A stretch of DNA of 60,415 nucleotides from NCBI GenBank assembly GCA_944321015.1, contig CALUJS010000013.1, forward strand, positions 1-60,415, read 5' to 3'. The stretch is from an uncultured Phocaeicola sp. GTDB lineage: Bacteria > Bacteroidota > Bacteroidia > Bacteroidales > Bacteroidaceae. This document shows, piece after piece, positions 7,906 through 16,178 of the stretch. Made by a program: the position numbers and the translations under genes. Numbering within the stretch: position 1 is the first letter of the stretch; each line of letters opens with the position of its first letter. The notes under the pieces are model-generated. The model did no database searches, was not told the DNA's origin, and saw only the letters and a program-made list of their open reading frames with translations.

Positions 7906-10731
7906 TTATTGCTTTGCTGAAGTCGGAGCCATAATCAGATCCAACACGTCGGCATCCTTGAAGAATCTCTTGGCGAAGTCCTGAATGTCTTTCGGCGTCA
8001 GGGCCTTCAAGATGTCTTCATAGTTCTTCGGGTCGTTGGCATTCACACCCGTCTGGTAGTACGTGTTCAGCACGTTCATCCAGTAGCTGTTGTGATGTTT
8101 GCCCTGCTCGTTCTCCTTCAAGGCGTTCTTCACCACTTTGCTGAGCTCCTCGTCGGTCACGCCGTCTTTGATAATCTTGTCTATCTCGACATAGAGCAGC
8201 GGTTTCAGCTCGGCAGCCTTGGACGGGTCGCAGTCAAACTGCATGTTCACGCCGTAGCTGTTCACCGGTTCGCGCGAAGCGCCTCCGCTCACACCCACGC
8301 CATACGTGCCGCCCTGCTCCTCGCGGATGGACTTCGTGTAGCGGTTGGTGAGAATGCTGCCCAGGATGCTTACGGTGTAAGCGTCTTTCAGGTTGTACTT
8401 CATTTCCTTATAGAAGGATACCATGACGGTCGACTTCGGATTCTGGAACGGGAAGTAGAGCACTTTCTCCACTTTGCCCTTCGGAGCGCGCACCTTGCGG
8501 TCAATCCATTTCTCGTGGCGGTTAAGCGACGGGATGGAGCCGATGTATTTCTCGGCCATGGCCTTGGCCACTTCTTCTTCCACGTTGCCCACGATGAAGA
8601 AGGTGAAGTCGCTGGCGTCGCAGATGCGGTCGCGATAGACTTTCTCGACGCGGTCGAGCGTGATTTTGTTCAGATAGTCTTCATTGAAGAGCAACGTGCG
8701 CGGGTTGTAGTTGGTGGTGATAAGGCTCAGCGAGTCTTGCATCATCTTTTGCGGCTGACCCTCCATCTGCTGCACGCGGATGCGGTTCTGGTTGAGCATC
8801 ACTTCGTGTGCCTTGGCGTCGAAGCGGGGCTTCTGGAAGCGGAGGTAAACCATCTGCATCATGGTCTCGAAGTCCTGGGGCGAAGCGGTGCCGCCGACTG
8901 TCTCATAGAGCGAACCGATGCCTACGCTGACTCCGGCTTTCTTTCCGGTCAGGACTTTTCTCAGAGAGATGGCATCGAAGTCGCCGAGTCCGTACGTGCC
9001 GGAGAACACGCTCGCATTGTTGGCGGCCGGCAGGATGTCGAGGTCGTCATAGAGAGAAGTACCACCGGCACTGTATGCGCTCAGGGCCACATTGTCTTTT
9101 TCATAATCGGCTTTGCGGAATATCACCTTGGCGCCGTTGCCCAGCGTCCATTCCACTGCGTTGAATTCCGGGAGGGCCTTGGTGGCTACCACCTTCGAGC
9201 CTTTGAGGTCTTCGGTGATGAGACTGCCGCTCACGGCATTGTCCACATAAGCCTCCACGGGCTGATGTTCGGTGGCGGCAACGATGTCGCGTGCTTCCTG
9301 TTCGGTCAGGTGAGTAACACCTTCACTCGGTCCGGAGATGAGGATGACGCGGTTGTCGGCCTTCCACCATTTCTTCACCTGGTCGGCCACTTCTTGCGCC
9401 GTGATGGTCGGGATGACCTTCTCGGCAGCAGCCACATAGTCTTCGGTGCTAATCAGACCGGCCTTTTGCAGGAAGTTTGCCTGCATGTCCTTGATATATT
9501 GCTCGTTGTTCGTCTTGTTGGCATTCTTCAGGGCCGAACGCAGGCTGGTCAGCATGTTGGTCTTGGCGCGTTCCAGTTCGGACTCGGTGAATCCGTGTTG
9601 CACGATGCGCTCGTGTTCGCGGATGACGGCCTCAAGTCCTTCCTTTTCCATGTTGGGTTTGGCCACCACCGACATGGAATAAGCAGAGTATCCGCGCACC
9701 ACGCCGCCAAAGCCGAGACTTGCCTGCAGGAAAGGAGCGTTGCCGCGTTGGATGATTTCGGAGATGCGACCGGCAGCCATCGTGTTGTAGAAGCTCTGCA
9801 TCAGGCCGTTCTTGATGTCCTGATAGGTCACCGTGCCGTCGCCGTCGTTCTCCTTGTCGCGGAAGATGCGGATGAGCTCTACACGCGAGCTGGTGGCTTC
9901 CTTGTCGGTCGCGAGGTTGAAGTAGGTCTCTTCGTGCGAAGGCACTTCAAAGAACGGGAGCGGTTCGGGGTTTTCGATGGCGGGGATGGAAGAGAAGATG
10001 TCCTTAATCTTCTGCTCCATCTTGGCTACGTCGAAATCGCCCACCACGGCGATGGCTTCCAGGTCGGTGCGATACCATTTATGATAGAAGTCGCGGATGG
10101 TCTGGGGCTCGAAGTTCTGGATGACGTCCAGACTGCCGATGACGTCGCGCACGGCATATTTGGAACCTTTCAGCATGACGCCCATCTGCTGTTTCTGGAT
10201 GCGGCGTGCGCTGTTGTTGCGCGTGCGATACTCTTCGGTGATGACGCCGCGCTCTTCGTCAATGTCTTTTTCATCGAGCGTGAGGTAGTAGCTCCAGTCG
10301 TGGAGGATGAGGAGACAAGTGTCGACAAGAGCCTCGTCGGCCACGGGCACGGAGCTGATGTTATACACCGTCTCGTTCTGTGTGGTGTAGGCATTCAGGT
10401 TTCCTCCGAAAGAGATGCCGTGACGCTCCAGCGTGGAAATCATGCTGTTGCCGGGGAAATTCTTACTGCCGTTGAAAGCCATGTGCTCCAGGAAGTGGGC
10501 CAGACCGTTCTGTTCGTCGTTCTCCAACAAGGCGCCGGCATTGCGGATGATGTAGAAGCTGGCACGCTCCTTCGGCTCTTCGTTGTGGCGAAGATAGTAG
10601 GTGATGCCGTTGGGCAGTTTTCCCACCAATACTTTGGAGTCGGCAGGAAGCACCTCGCTCCAGTTAATCTCTTGGGCATAGCCCAAAAGGCAGAGGAAGA
10701 GCAGAGGCAGGAAAAAGAGTTTTCTCTTCAT
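7906..10731 (-). CDS. M16 family zinc metallopeptidase, exported
   Basis: A 941-aa protein with an N-terminal signal peptide (about residues 1-19, MKRKLFFLPLLFLCLLGYAQ), so it acts in the periplasm or at the outer membrane. The inverted zinc motif HFLEH is at residues 79-83, with the third ligand expected in the downstream EERGVITEEYRTRNN region. The length and two halves, the second lacking a zinc motif, fit the pitrilysin/insulinase arrangement of active plus inactive M16 domains. It stands alone on the minus strand with its own promoter. Substrate is unknown. Confidence 0.92.
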   Translation of the reverse strand: MKRKLFFLPLLFLCLLGYAQEINWSEVLPADSKVLVGKLPNGITYYLRHNEEPKERASFYIIRNAGALLENDEQNGLAHFLEHMAFNGSKNFPGNSMISTLERHGISFGGNLNAYTTQNETVYNISSVPVADEALVDTCLLILHDWSYYLTLDEKDIDEERGVITEEYRTRNNSARRIQKQQMGVMLKGSKYAVRDVIGSLDVIQNFEPQTIRDFYHKWYRTDLEAIAVVGDFDVAKMEQKIKDIFSSIPAIENPEPLPFFEVPSHEETYFNLATDKEATSSRVELIRIFRDKENDGDGTVTYQDIKNGLMQSFYNTMAAGRISEIIQRGNAPFLQASLGFGGVVRGYSAYSMSVVAKPNMEKEGLEAVIREHERIVQHGFTESELERAKTNMLTSLRSALKNANKTNNEQYIKDMQANFLQKAGLISTEDYVAAAEKVIPTITAQEVADQVKKWWKADNRVILISGPSEGVTHLTEQEARDIVAATEHQPVEAYVDNAVSGSLITEDLKGSKVVATKALPEFNAVEWTLGNGAKVIFRKADYEKDNVALSAYSAGGTSLYDDLDILPAANNASVFSGTYGLGDFDAISLRKVLTGKKAGVSVGIGSLYETVGGTASPQDFETMMQMVYLRFQKPRFDAKAHEVMLNQNRIRVQQMEGQPQKMMQDSLSLITTNYNPRTLLFNEDYLNKITLDRVEKVYRDRICDASDFTFFIVGNVEEEVAKAMAEKYIGSIPSLNRHEKWIDRKVRAPKGKVEKVLYFPFQNPKSTVMVSFYKEMKYNLKDAYTVSILGSILTNRYTKSIREEQGGTYGVGVSGGASREPVNSYGVNMQFDCDPSKAAELKPLLYVEIDKIIKDGVTDEELSKVVKNALKENEQGKHHNSYWMNVLNTYYQTGVNANDPKNYEDILKALTPKDIQDFAKRFFKDADVLDLIMAPTSAKQ

Positions 10732-10759
10732 AATTGTTTGATTGTTAAAGTTTATGCGA

Positions 10760-10767
10760 CAAAAGTA
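10760..10767 (-). promoter_or_regulatory. Candidate -7 element for the M16 peptidase gene
   Basis: Minus-strand TACTTTTG matches TAnnTTTG and lies 29 nt before the start codon. The -33 region is only partly conserved. Confidence 0.5.
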
Positions 10768-11051
10768 GTCCTTTTCGATAATCTACAACCATCCTACGTG
10801 CTAAATATGGTCAAACAAATGATAAAATGACTGAAATCTCCCGTCTTACAATCCTCCGGAACAGGCCACAACGATAGCATTTTGACAGAAACAAGTCACC
10901 CCGCCGGTCTTTTTCCAATGCAAAAAGCAAGCGTTCGTCCCGTTATCGGCCTCCGCCGTAACAAATACGCCACGGGAAGACTGTCGGCACGACATTATAT
11001 ACATGTTAATAATTTAACATTAAAATATTAAATCCAAATCGAATCAGGATT
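10768..11051. other. Intergenic stretch with no feature seen
   Basis: Between the M16 promoter and the 22-bp array I see no credible ORF, RNA or terminator. An AT-rich patch lies near 11000-11040. Confidence 0.4.
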
Positions 11052-11161
11052 GCAATGTTCCGCCCGAAGCGGGAATATCACCGTATGCGAGCGGACATAT
11101 CTGCGCCCGCGTCCCGGCATATGCCCGCCCGGGAGCGGCAATATGGACAGCCAACCGAGCG
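11052..11161 (+). repeat. 22-bp-period array, locus B (5 units)
   Basis: Units start at 11052, 11074, 11096, 11118 and 11140, exactly 22 bp apart. The middle units begin AATATC, CATATC and CATATG and carry CG-rich cores; the first is more degenerate (GCAATG). It lies just 3' of an ExbD-like gene (minus strand), so it would be transcribed as 3' untranslated RNA. Confidence 0.8.
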
Positions 11162-11182
11162 AAATGAAACAGCCGGAGCGCG

Positions 11183-11614
11183 CTATCGGGCTGCTTCCGC
11201 ATCGTCGCCCAGATAGTAGACCACGGATATGCCGGCCTCCCGCAAAGCCTGCTTCACCCGGTTCACTACCTCCATCTCCACCCGCCGGTCAATGGCCAGG
11301 GCGATTTCGATCCCCGGCTCTTCGCGAGACAGAGCGGACAGGCGTCCGGTCAGACGAGAGAGAGGAACCATCTCCTCATCGAGCTGCACGCCGTCGGTCC
11401 CCATACCTATATATATATAATGCAAGGACGAAGACTCTCCGGCTTTCTCCAGACGGTCGCTTGCCGGCAAATCGGGACGGAGGCGCGACGAGGGCTCGCG
11501 CATGTTGGTCACCAGCATGAAGAAAAACAGCATGGTAAATATCAGGTCGGGGAGAGAAGCCGTGTTGAGCGTCGGCATCCGGCGGCCGTGTCTGTTGCGC
11601 ATGAACATTCCCAT
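11183..11614 (-). CDS. ExbD/TolR family protein (second cluster, distal copy)
   Basis: About 143 aa starting MGMFMRNRHGRRMPTLNTAS. The longer upstream frame would overlap the preceding gene, so I use this ATG. The helix SLPDLIFTMLFFFMLVTNM keeps the conserved Asp of ExbD/TolR, and the rest is periplasmic. It is the last gene of the ExbB-membrane protein-ExbD-ExbD cluster. Tandem ExbD paralogues next to one ExbB are common in Bacteroidetes. There is no TonB here, so the complex may share a TonB encoded elsewhere or drive another envelope process. Confidence 0.85.
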   Translation of the reverse strand: MGMFMRNRHGRRMPTLNTASLPDLIFTMLFFFMLVTNMREPSSRLRPDLPASDRLEKAGESSSLHYIYIGMGTDGVQLDEEMVPLSRLTGRLSALSREEPGIEIALAIDRRVEMEVVNRVKQALREAGISVVYYLGDDAEAAR

Positions 11615-11637
11615 CTCGATCAATCCTCCTCTTGGTT

Positions 11638-12216
11638 TTAAGGCAACATGGTTTCGGAAATGCGCTGCGGATAGCAAGCCCGGAGCACATCCTGCTGTTC
11701 GGCCGTGGCCCGGGCCAACGGACAACGGAAATAACGGCGTGAGGCCGAATCGCGAAGCTCATAGTAAGCCCGGCGCAACTGTGTGCTGACGGAGAAATAG
11801 GCGTCATAGCTCGTCCGGCGGTCGTATTGCAGGGAGATGACGTGCGTATCGGTCACCCTGACCCGGCCGAGCAAAGGCAGACGGCGCACATGCTTTTCCG
11901 GCAGGGCGGAATCATCCGACGGATTCTCGACGAAATGTTTCACGCGGGCTTTCAACGCCGAAGCATCCACCGCCTCATCGTTCACAAACACACCGCCTTC
12001 GGCATCGAGCCGCACAATCAGCAGGTCACGCTCACGGACTTGAAGGGGAGCCATCCGCGCGCTGTCGGCCACGGCGGGAGGCAATTCCTGCCGGATGCCC
12101 TTCTTCACTCCCATCGAGGTGGCCAGCAGGAAGAACACCAACAGCATAAATGCCATATCGGCCGTCGAGGTGGCATTGATTTCCGGCACTTCGCGCCTGA
12201 TGCGTCTCTCAAACAT
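11638..12216 (-). CDS. ExbD/TolR family protein (second cluster, proximal copy)
   Basis: A 192-aa protein with the N-terminal signature EINATSTADMAFMLLVFFLLATS, where the membrane Asp (TADMAF) is retained. The longer periplasmic part includes DLLIVRLDAEGGVFVNDE. It is longer than the usual ExbD of about 140 aa through its C-terminal tail. It lies 23 bp upstream of the second ExbD paralogue and 4 bp downstream of the small membrane protein gene. Confidence 0.88.
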   Translation of the reverse strand: MFERRIRREVPEINATSTADMAFMLLVFFLLATSMGVKKGIRQELPPAVADSARMAPLQVRERDLLIVRLDAEGGVFVNDEAVDASALKARVKHFVENPSDDSALPEKHVRRLPLLGRVRVTDTHVISLQYDRRTSYDAYFSVSTQLRRAYYELRDSASRRYFRCPLARATAEQQDVLRACYPQRISETMLP

Positions 12217-12220
12217 AGGT

Positions 12221-12697
12221 CTATCGCTTAAGGCCGATGCGGCGGAACACGCCGGCAGCAGCCAGGATTACACACACGACGGCTACCCCCAGCAGGGCAT
12301 AGACGGCATACAGCAGCATGTCGGCCGCCTTCAGCCACACCGCCTCGGCGTAAGGCCGCCCGTTTATCACCATGGGCGCATCGTCGGCAAACACCCAAGC
12401 CAGCAACAGGAGCACGGCAAACGCCCCCGTGCCCGCAAGCAGCCGCCGCATACGACGCCGGCTCTGACTCCAGGCATGCGCCAGCTGAAAGACTACAGCC
12501 CCCGCAGCCGCAAGGAGCGAAAGGCACAACATGCCATAAGTCAGGCAGAGCAGCAGGTCCGTGTTTTGCGGACAATTATAGTCGCCCACCGGATTGTCGT
12601 AGCCCACGGCAAAGAACAACACGCCGACCACCAGAATCAGCGCCAGCAGCACATAGAGCACGGCATAGGACAATTTGTAGAAATGACGGGGATTCAT
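12221..12697 (-). CDS. Multi-pass membrane protein in an ExbB/ExbD cluster
   Basis: About 158 aa from MNPRHFYKLSYAVLYVL. The upstream ATG would overlap exbB, and this one lies 16 bp past its stop. Four hydrophobic segments are visible: about residues 7-30, 47-70, 87-105 and 128-148. No enzymatic motif is seen and I do not recognise a characterised family. Its place between ExbB and ExbD suggests an accessory subunit of that proton-channel complex (inference). Confidence 0.75.
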   Translation of the reverse strand: MNPRHFYKLSYAVLYVLLALILVVGVLFFAVGYDNPVGDYNCPQNTDLLLCLTYGMLCLSLLAAAGAVVFQLAHAWSQSRRRMRRLLAGTGAFAVLLLLAWVFADDAPMVINGRPYAEAVWLKAADMLLYAVYALLGVAVVCVILAAAGVFRRIGLKR

Positions 12698-12713
12698 CGG
12701 GACAACTATGAGA

Positions 12714-13508
12714 TTACGCCGGACGGCCACACAACTTATACTTCAGAATCATGTCGAGCAACGATATTGCCGCATCCTCCATCTGCGTGGTAAGCGACTC
12801 GATCTTCGACAGGATATAGTTATAGAACACCTGAAGGATGAGCGCCACGATGAGTCCGAATATGGTCGTGATGAGCGCCACCTTCATGCCGCCGGCCACA
12901 ACCTCGGACGAGATTTCACCGGCCCGCTCAATGTCGTCGAAAGCCATCACCATGCCAATCACCGTGCCCAAGAAGCCGAGCGAGGGCGCTATGGTGATAA
13001 ACAACGTTATCCACGAACAGCCCTTTTCCAGATAACCGGCTTGCACGTTGCCATAGGCCACGATGGAACGTTCCACCACATCCATATTCTCGTCGATGCG
13101 CATAAGACCTTGATAGCAGATGGATGCCACCGGACCGCGCGTGTCGCGGCAGATGGCTTTGGCCTGCTCGACCTCGCCCTGTTGCAATGCCCGGTCAATG
13201 TCGGCCAAAAGGCGTTTCGTGTCGATATCGGCCAGGCTCAGATAAATAATGCGCTCGATGCACAATGCCAGTCCGAATACCAGCGTGACGGCCACCAACG
13301 ACATAAAGCCGGCATTGCCCTCGATAAACTTTTCCTTGACCACTTGGTGAAAGCCGCCCTCCGCCTCGTCCGCCGAAGACGCGGGAACAGCCATTTGCGA
13401 TGATGCGACAGCCGAATCCGCCGCAAGGGAATCTGTCTGCCCCATTGCCGGGAGCACGACCGCCGGGACGGCAACAGCCATCAGCAGCGATATGAACAAT
13501 CGTTTCAT
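12714..13508 (-). CDS. MotA/TolQ/ExbB proton channel protein (second copy)
   Basis: A 264-aa protein. It differs from the first ExbB by a cleavable-looking signal peptide (residues 1-23, ending PAMGQ) and an Ala/Ser-rich periplasmic stretch before the first channel helix. The family motif is LGFLGTVIGMVMAF, followed by VALITTIFGLIVALILQVFYNY. It heads the second ExbB/ExbD cluster and has a clear promoter at 13538-13568. A larger ExbB with an N-terminal export signal is a known variant class. Confidence 0.92.
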   Translation of the reverse strand: MKRLFISLLMAVAVPAVVLPAMGQTDSLAADSAVASSQMAVPASSADEAEGGFHQVVKEKFIEGNAGFMSLVAVTLVFGLALCIERIIYLSLADIDTKRLLADIDRALQQGEVEQAKAICRDTRGPVASICYQGLMRIDENMDVVERSIVAYGNVQAGYLEKGCSWITLFITIAPSLGFLGTVIGMVMAFDDIERAGEISSEVVAGGMKVALITTIFGLIVALILQVFYNYILSKIESLTTQMEDAAISLLDMILKYKLCGRPA

Positions 13509-13537
13509 TCAGTCGGTTATATCAATTATTTTCAGCC

Positions 13538-13568
13538 CAAAGATAAACCATCTTTTTGGGATGGCAAA
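13538..13568 (-). promoter_or_regulatory. Promoter of the second exbB cluster
   Basis: Minus strand: TTTG (13565-13568), 19 nt, TATCTTTG (13538-13545). This is a full match to the Bacteroidetes consensus, 30 nt before the start codon. Confidence 0.8.
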
Positions 13569-13651
13569 CACCCGGACTTGTAGAAAGCTGAAAGAAAGCC
13601 CTTCCATCCATCTTTTTGGCAGACAGAAACGCGATTTCTGCCATATTTTGA

Positions 13652-13659
13652 TAATTTTG
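13652..13659 (+). promoter_or_regulatory. Candidate -7 element for the ECF sigma gene
   Basis: TAATTTTG, 30 nt before the sigma-factor start; TTTC rather than TTTG lies in the -33 region. Confidence 0.5.
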
Positions 13660-13688
13660 CACGCGACAAATCATATTCCCTCATTCAG

Positions 13689-14264
13689 ATGTCAGACCAG
13701 GGCCAGATGTTCATCGCACGTTTCAACGCCGGTGACGAGCAGGCATTTCGCGAAGTGTTTGCCCGTTACTACAAACCCTTGTGCGGCTACATCTACGACA
13801 TCATCCGCGACTCCGAAGCTGCCGACGACGTCGTGCAAGACATTTTCATGGCCCTGTGGAACCGCCACACCGATTTCAACGCCATCGAAAAAATCTCCTC
13901 GTTTCTGTTCGTCTCGGCCCGCCACGCCGCACTCAACATCCTGAACCACGAAGCCGTCAAGCAGCAACATCTGAACGAGTATACCGCCGAAACCGCAACG
14001 GACGACATGGAAGAAACGCTCCTCATAGCCGAATTTGACGCCAAACTCCGTCATTGGCTGGATGCCCTGCCTGCGGAATGCCGTAAAATCATAGACCTCG
14101 CTTTGGACGGCAAAAAGAATGCCGAGATAGCCGAAGCCTTATCTCTGTCCGTCCAAACGGTCAAGAATCAGAAAGTGAAAGGATTGAAACTATTGCGCGA
14201 ACTCTATCGCCGGGACTACGCCCTGCTTCTGCTCTTCATCCGCCTCTTCATGGAACGGATATAA
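13689..14264 (+). CDS. RNA polymerase ECF-type sigma-70 factor
   Basis: A 191-aa sigma factor. Region 2 is visible as YYKPLCGYIYDIIRDSEAADDVVQDIFMALW and region 4 as LPAECRKIIDLALDGKKNAEIAEALSLSVQTVKNQ, a helix-turn-helix. The hydrophobic C-terminal tail LLLLFIRLFMERI is typical of Bacteroidetes ECF factors. No FecR-type anti-sigma gene follows, because the phage-like element begins about 40 bp downstream. Any original downstream partner could have been separated or lost by insertion (inference). Targets are unknown. Confidence 0.93.
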   Translation: MSDQGQMFIARFNAGDEQAFREVFARYYKPLCGYIYDIIRDSEAADDVVQDIFMALWNRHTDFNAIEKISSFLFVSARHAALNILNHEAVKQQHLNEYTAETATDDMEETLLIAEFDAKLRHWLDALPAECRKIIDLALDGKKNAEIAEALSLSVQTVKNQKVKGLKLLRELYRRDYALLLLFIRLFMERI

Positions 14265-14302
14265 CCGGCCATCCGCAACGGATACACGACTGCCCAGGAC
14301 AC

Positions 14303-14351
14303 AAAAAAAAGCATCGGAGTCGGGCCAGCGGCCCATTCATCCAATGCTTTA
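14303..14351 (+). repeat. Left candidate attachment repeat / terminator-like hairpin
   Basis: AAAAAAAGCATCG at the left end and CAATGCTTTA at the right end match the same words at 33078-33122, in the same orientation, about 18.7 kb away. Read on the minus strand both are hairpins ending in a T-run, so both could simply be terminators. The central sequences differ. Position exactly at the left edge of the phage genes favours attL. Confidence 0.4.
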
Positions 14352-14418
14352 AAGTCCTATCAGGGGGAGTCAGAGGGGGAGAATCTCGTCTCCTGAAACC
14401 CCAAAAAACCAAAAACGT

Positions 14419-14910
14419 ATGGAAAACAGCTACATCAACGGCAGCGACCTGCTGCTCAACGTGGGCGGCAAGGCCGTGGGCCACTGCTCCACGCACACGC
14501 TCACCTTCAACTCCGAAACGAAAGACCGCGCCGTCAAGCCCGTGGCCACCGCGCCCAAAAGCGCGGGCCTGTGGAAAAGCAAGGGCGTGACGGGCCTCTC
14601 CATCAGCGTCAGTGCCGAGGGCCTGCGCTTCTACGGCGAGACCGAAAACGGCTTCACCGAAATCTCCGCCCTCTGGGGCAAAGGCCAGAGCGTCGAGGTG
14701 GAAGCCTACGAACGCGAGAAAGACTCCGCGCCCTACCTCAAAGGCAAGTTTGTCATCGCCTCCATCGAGGAAAGCAGCCCGGCGCAGGACGACGTGACCT
14801 ACTCCGTGTCGCTCGAGAACGACGGCGAGCCGGACATCTATCCCGGCAAGGAAAGCGGCGGAGGTTCCGGCTCCGACGACGAGGACAGCGGCGAGGACGG
14901 AGGGCTTTGA
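14419..14910 (+). CDS. Phage tail tube (major tail) protein
   Basis: A 163-aa protein with the beta-rich pattern of TP901-1-type major tail proteins (NGSDLLLNVGGKAVGHCSTHTLTF, then KSKGVTGLSISVSAEGL and a central YGETENGFTEI loop). It ends in a Gly/Ser/Asp/Glu-rich tail terminating SGEDGGL. It would polymerise as the hollow tail tube. It is the first element gene, followed by tail chaperones and the tape measure, the usual siphophage order. The last seven residues and the hairpin after the stop recur after the HU-like gene at 25957-26433. Assigned from pattern and order, not by alignment. Confidence 0.7.
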   Translation: MENSYINGSDLLLNVGGKAVGHCSTHTLTFNSETKDRAVKPVATAPKSAGLWKSKGVTGLSISVSAEGLRFYGETENGFTEISALWGKGQSVEVEAYEREKDSAPYLKGKFVIASIEESSPAQDDVTYSVSLENDGEPDIYPGKESGGGSGSDDEDSGEDGGL

Positions 14911-14916
14911 GTTTAA

Positions 14917-15009
14917 ATGAAGAATTAAGAATGTAGAATGAAGAATGGCCATGCGGCGTGTATGCCATAGTCGGTGAAAATTCTTCATTCATCATTCTTA
15001 ATTCTTCAT
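14917..15009. repeat. Long hairpin element, copy 1 (GAAGAAT-word arms)
   Basis: A 30-nt arm (14917-14946, ATGAAGAATTAAGAATGTAG...) pairs imperfectly with 14980-15009, around a GC-rich 33-nt loop starting GGCCATGCGGCGTGTATGCC. The loop recurs in inverted orientation at 26517-26538. Loose words of the same kind occur at about 28199-28220, 28690-28722 and 29291-29322. Confidence 0.8.
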
Positions 15010-15030
15010 TAAAAAAGTTCTTAATTAAAG

Positions 15031-15330
15031 ATGAAAGAAATAACAATCAACGGAAAGACTTATCCCTGCTATCAGACCATGGGGGCGCTGCTGCGCTTCA
15101 AGCAGGAGACGGGCCGCGACCCTCGCACCATTGCCGACGACGTGGCCGACATGTGCATATTCCTGTGGTGTTGCGTGGCCTCGGCCTGCAACCGCGAACG
15201 CAAACCCTTCGACCTCTCGCTGCTGGACTTTGCCGACAGCATCGGGCTGGACGACCTCACCAGCTGGGCCGCCGCCCAAGCATCCGCCGGGGAGAGCGAC
15301 GGCGAGGGGGAACAGACGGCGGCGATGTGA
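15031..15330 (+). CDS. Tail assembly chaperone, first frame (gpG-like)
   Basis: A 99-aa protein: MKEITINGKTYPCYQTMGALLRFKQETG, then a helical region with FLWCCVASACNRE. Its position between tube and tape-measure genes, its size, and the -1 frame ORF running across its 3' end match the lambda G / G-T chaperone arrangement. Such proteins coat the tape measure before tube assembly. The frame ends ATG TGA. Just before it lies GAG GGG GAA (15304-15312), where a -1 slip on GGG would continue into the next ORF. Confidence 0.65.
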   Translation: MKEITINGKTYPCYQTMGALLRFKQETGRDPRTIADDVADMCIFLWCCVASACNRERKPFDLSLLDFADSIGLDDLTSWAAAQASAGESDGEGEQTAAM

Positions 15331-15335
15331 CCGCA

Positions 15336-15653
15336 ATGCTGGGGCACGCGCTGGGCTGTCTGGGCATGAGGCTGGACGACTTCGTGCGCCTCACGCCGGA
15401 AGAGTTCACCGCCGCCTGCCGTGCCGACCACGCCCGGCAGGAATCCTTCTGGCACGACGACTGGGAACGCATGAGGATGCACGCCTGGCTCATCGTGTCT
15501 TTCTTCTCCAAGCGGAAGAACTTCCGTCCGCGCGACCTCCTTCCCTTCGGCTGGGACAGCCCGCGCCGCCCCGCGGAGCCGAAGGAGGAAAGCCGCCGCC
15601 GGTTTGAAGCGCGGCTGATGAGGCGCAAGATGCGGGAAAAACGGGAGGGCTAG
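15336..15653 (+). CDS. Tail assembly chaperone, second frame (T-like)
   Basis: About 105 aa from MLGHALGCLGMRLDDFVRLTPEEF. The open frame itself extends upstream across the whole first chaperone gene. It is rich in Arg/Glu and resembles the C-terminal half of G-T type tail chaperones (LTPEEFTAACRADHA, W-rich middle). It could be made as a -1 frameshift fusion, from a GTG overlapping the first stop, or from this ATG. Its stop shares CTAG with the stop of the convergent membrane gene. Confidence 0.6.
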   Translation: MLGHALGCLGMRLDDFVRLTPEEFTAACRADHARQESFWHDDWERMRMHAWLIVSFFSKRKNFRPRDLLPFGWDSPRRPAEPKEESRRRFEARLMRRKMREKREG

Positions 15654-15880
15654 GGCTTGGCCTTGTCCTCCTCTTCCTTATCCTTGTAATCGGGCCCGTA
15701 GCCCACCGACCAATAAAGGCGGTACATGAGGCCGGGAAGAGCCACCGTGAACGAGGCCGCGCCGACGTAGAGCAAGACATCGCACATCGTGTTGATGCCC
15801 ACAATGAGCGCCACGCTCGATGCAAGGAAGAACACGAGCCAGCGAGCATTTGTGCGGAAAGGGTCTTTTTTAGCAGCCAT
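15650..15880 (-). CDS. Small membrane protein, cassette gene 4
   Basis: About 76 aa from MAAKKDPFRTNARWLVFFLASS. Two hydrophobic segments are visible (about residues 14-32 and 37-55), followed by an acidic/basic cytoplasmic-like tail KDKEEEDKAKP. Family not recognised. It is last in a reverse-strand cassette of four. Its start overlaps the end of gene 3 by 11 bp, and a shortened copy of the cassette leader (GATAACGTTTTCAAT on the plus strand) lies directly upstream. Confidence 0.65.
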   Translation of the reverse strand: MAAKKDPFRTNARWLVFFLASSVALIVGINTMCDVLLYVGAASFTVALPGLMYRLYWSVGYGPDYKDKEEEDKAKP

Positions 15881-16133
15881 AGGCGATAACGTTTTCAATC
15901 CTCCTTGTCTTTAGGAGGAAGAAGAAGAAAAACGACCCGTCGTCGTCGGAGACAGAAAACGTCCGGTAAAACGGGATGAACATGCCTATGCAGAACCCGG
16001 CCATGCCAAGGCCCATCAGAAAAAGGCTGTCTGTCTCACCGCCCAAAAGGCAAAGCAGCCCGAAGAAGAGGCCGATGAGCAACCATGCACCGGAACTGAT
16101 AAGATGCTCTTTCTTATGTTTCTTAGCAGACAT
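15870..16133 (-). CDS. Small membrane protein, cassette gene 3 (paralogue of gene 1)
   Basis: An 87-aa protein: MSAKKHKKEHLISSGAWLL, two hydrophobic segments, and the shared block LCLLGGETDSLFLMGLGMAG. Gene 1 has VCILGGEIDCRFLMGLGMAG at the same place, so the two are paralogues. The C-terminus is longer here, with a run of phenylalanines (SFFFFFLL) and a basic tail. The function is unknown. It has the cassette leader repeat upstream (16134-16160). Confidence 0.65.
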   Translation of the reverse strand: MSAKKHKKEHLISSGAWLLIGLFFGLLCLLGGETDSLFLMGLGMAGFCIGMFIPFYRTFSVSDDDGSFFFFFLLKTRRIENVIAYGC

Positions 16134-16178
16134 ATGAGGATAATGTTTTCAATAGGTAACACACAAATGAAGGAAGAC

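Noticed and set aside
8092..10830. 912-aa plus-strand ORF opposite the M16 peptidase
   Set aside because: Antisense shadow in GC-rich coding DNA; composition is His/Val/Leu-rich with no domain, and the minus frame is a clear peptidase.
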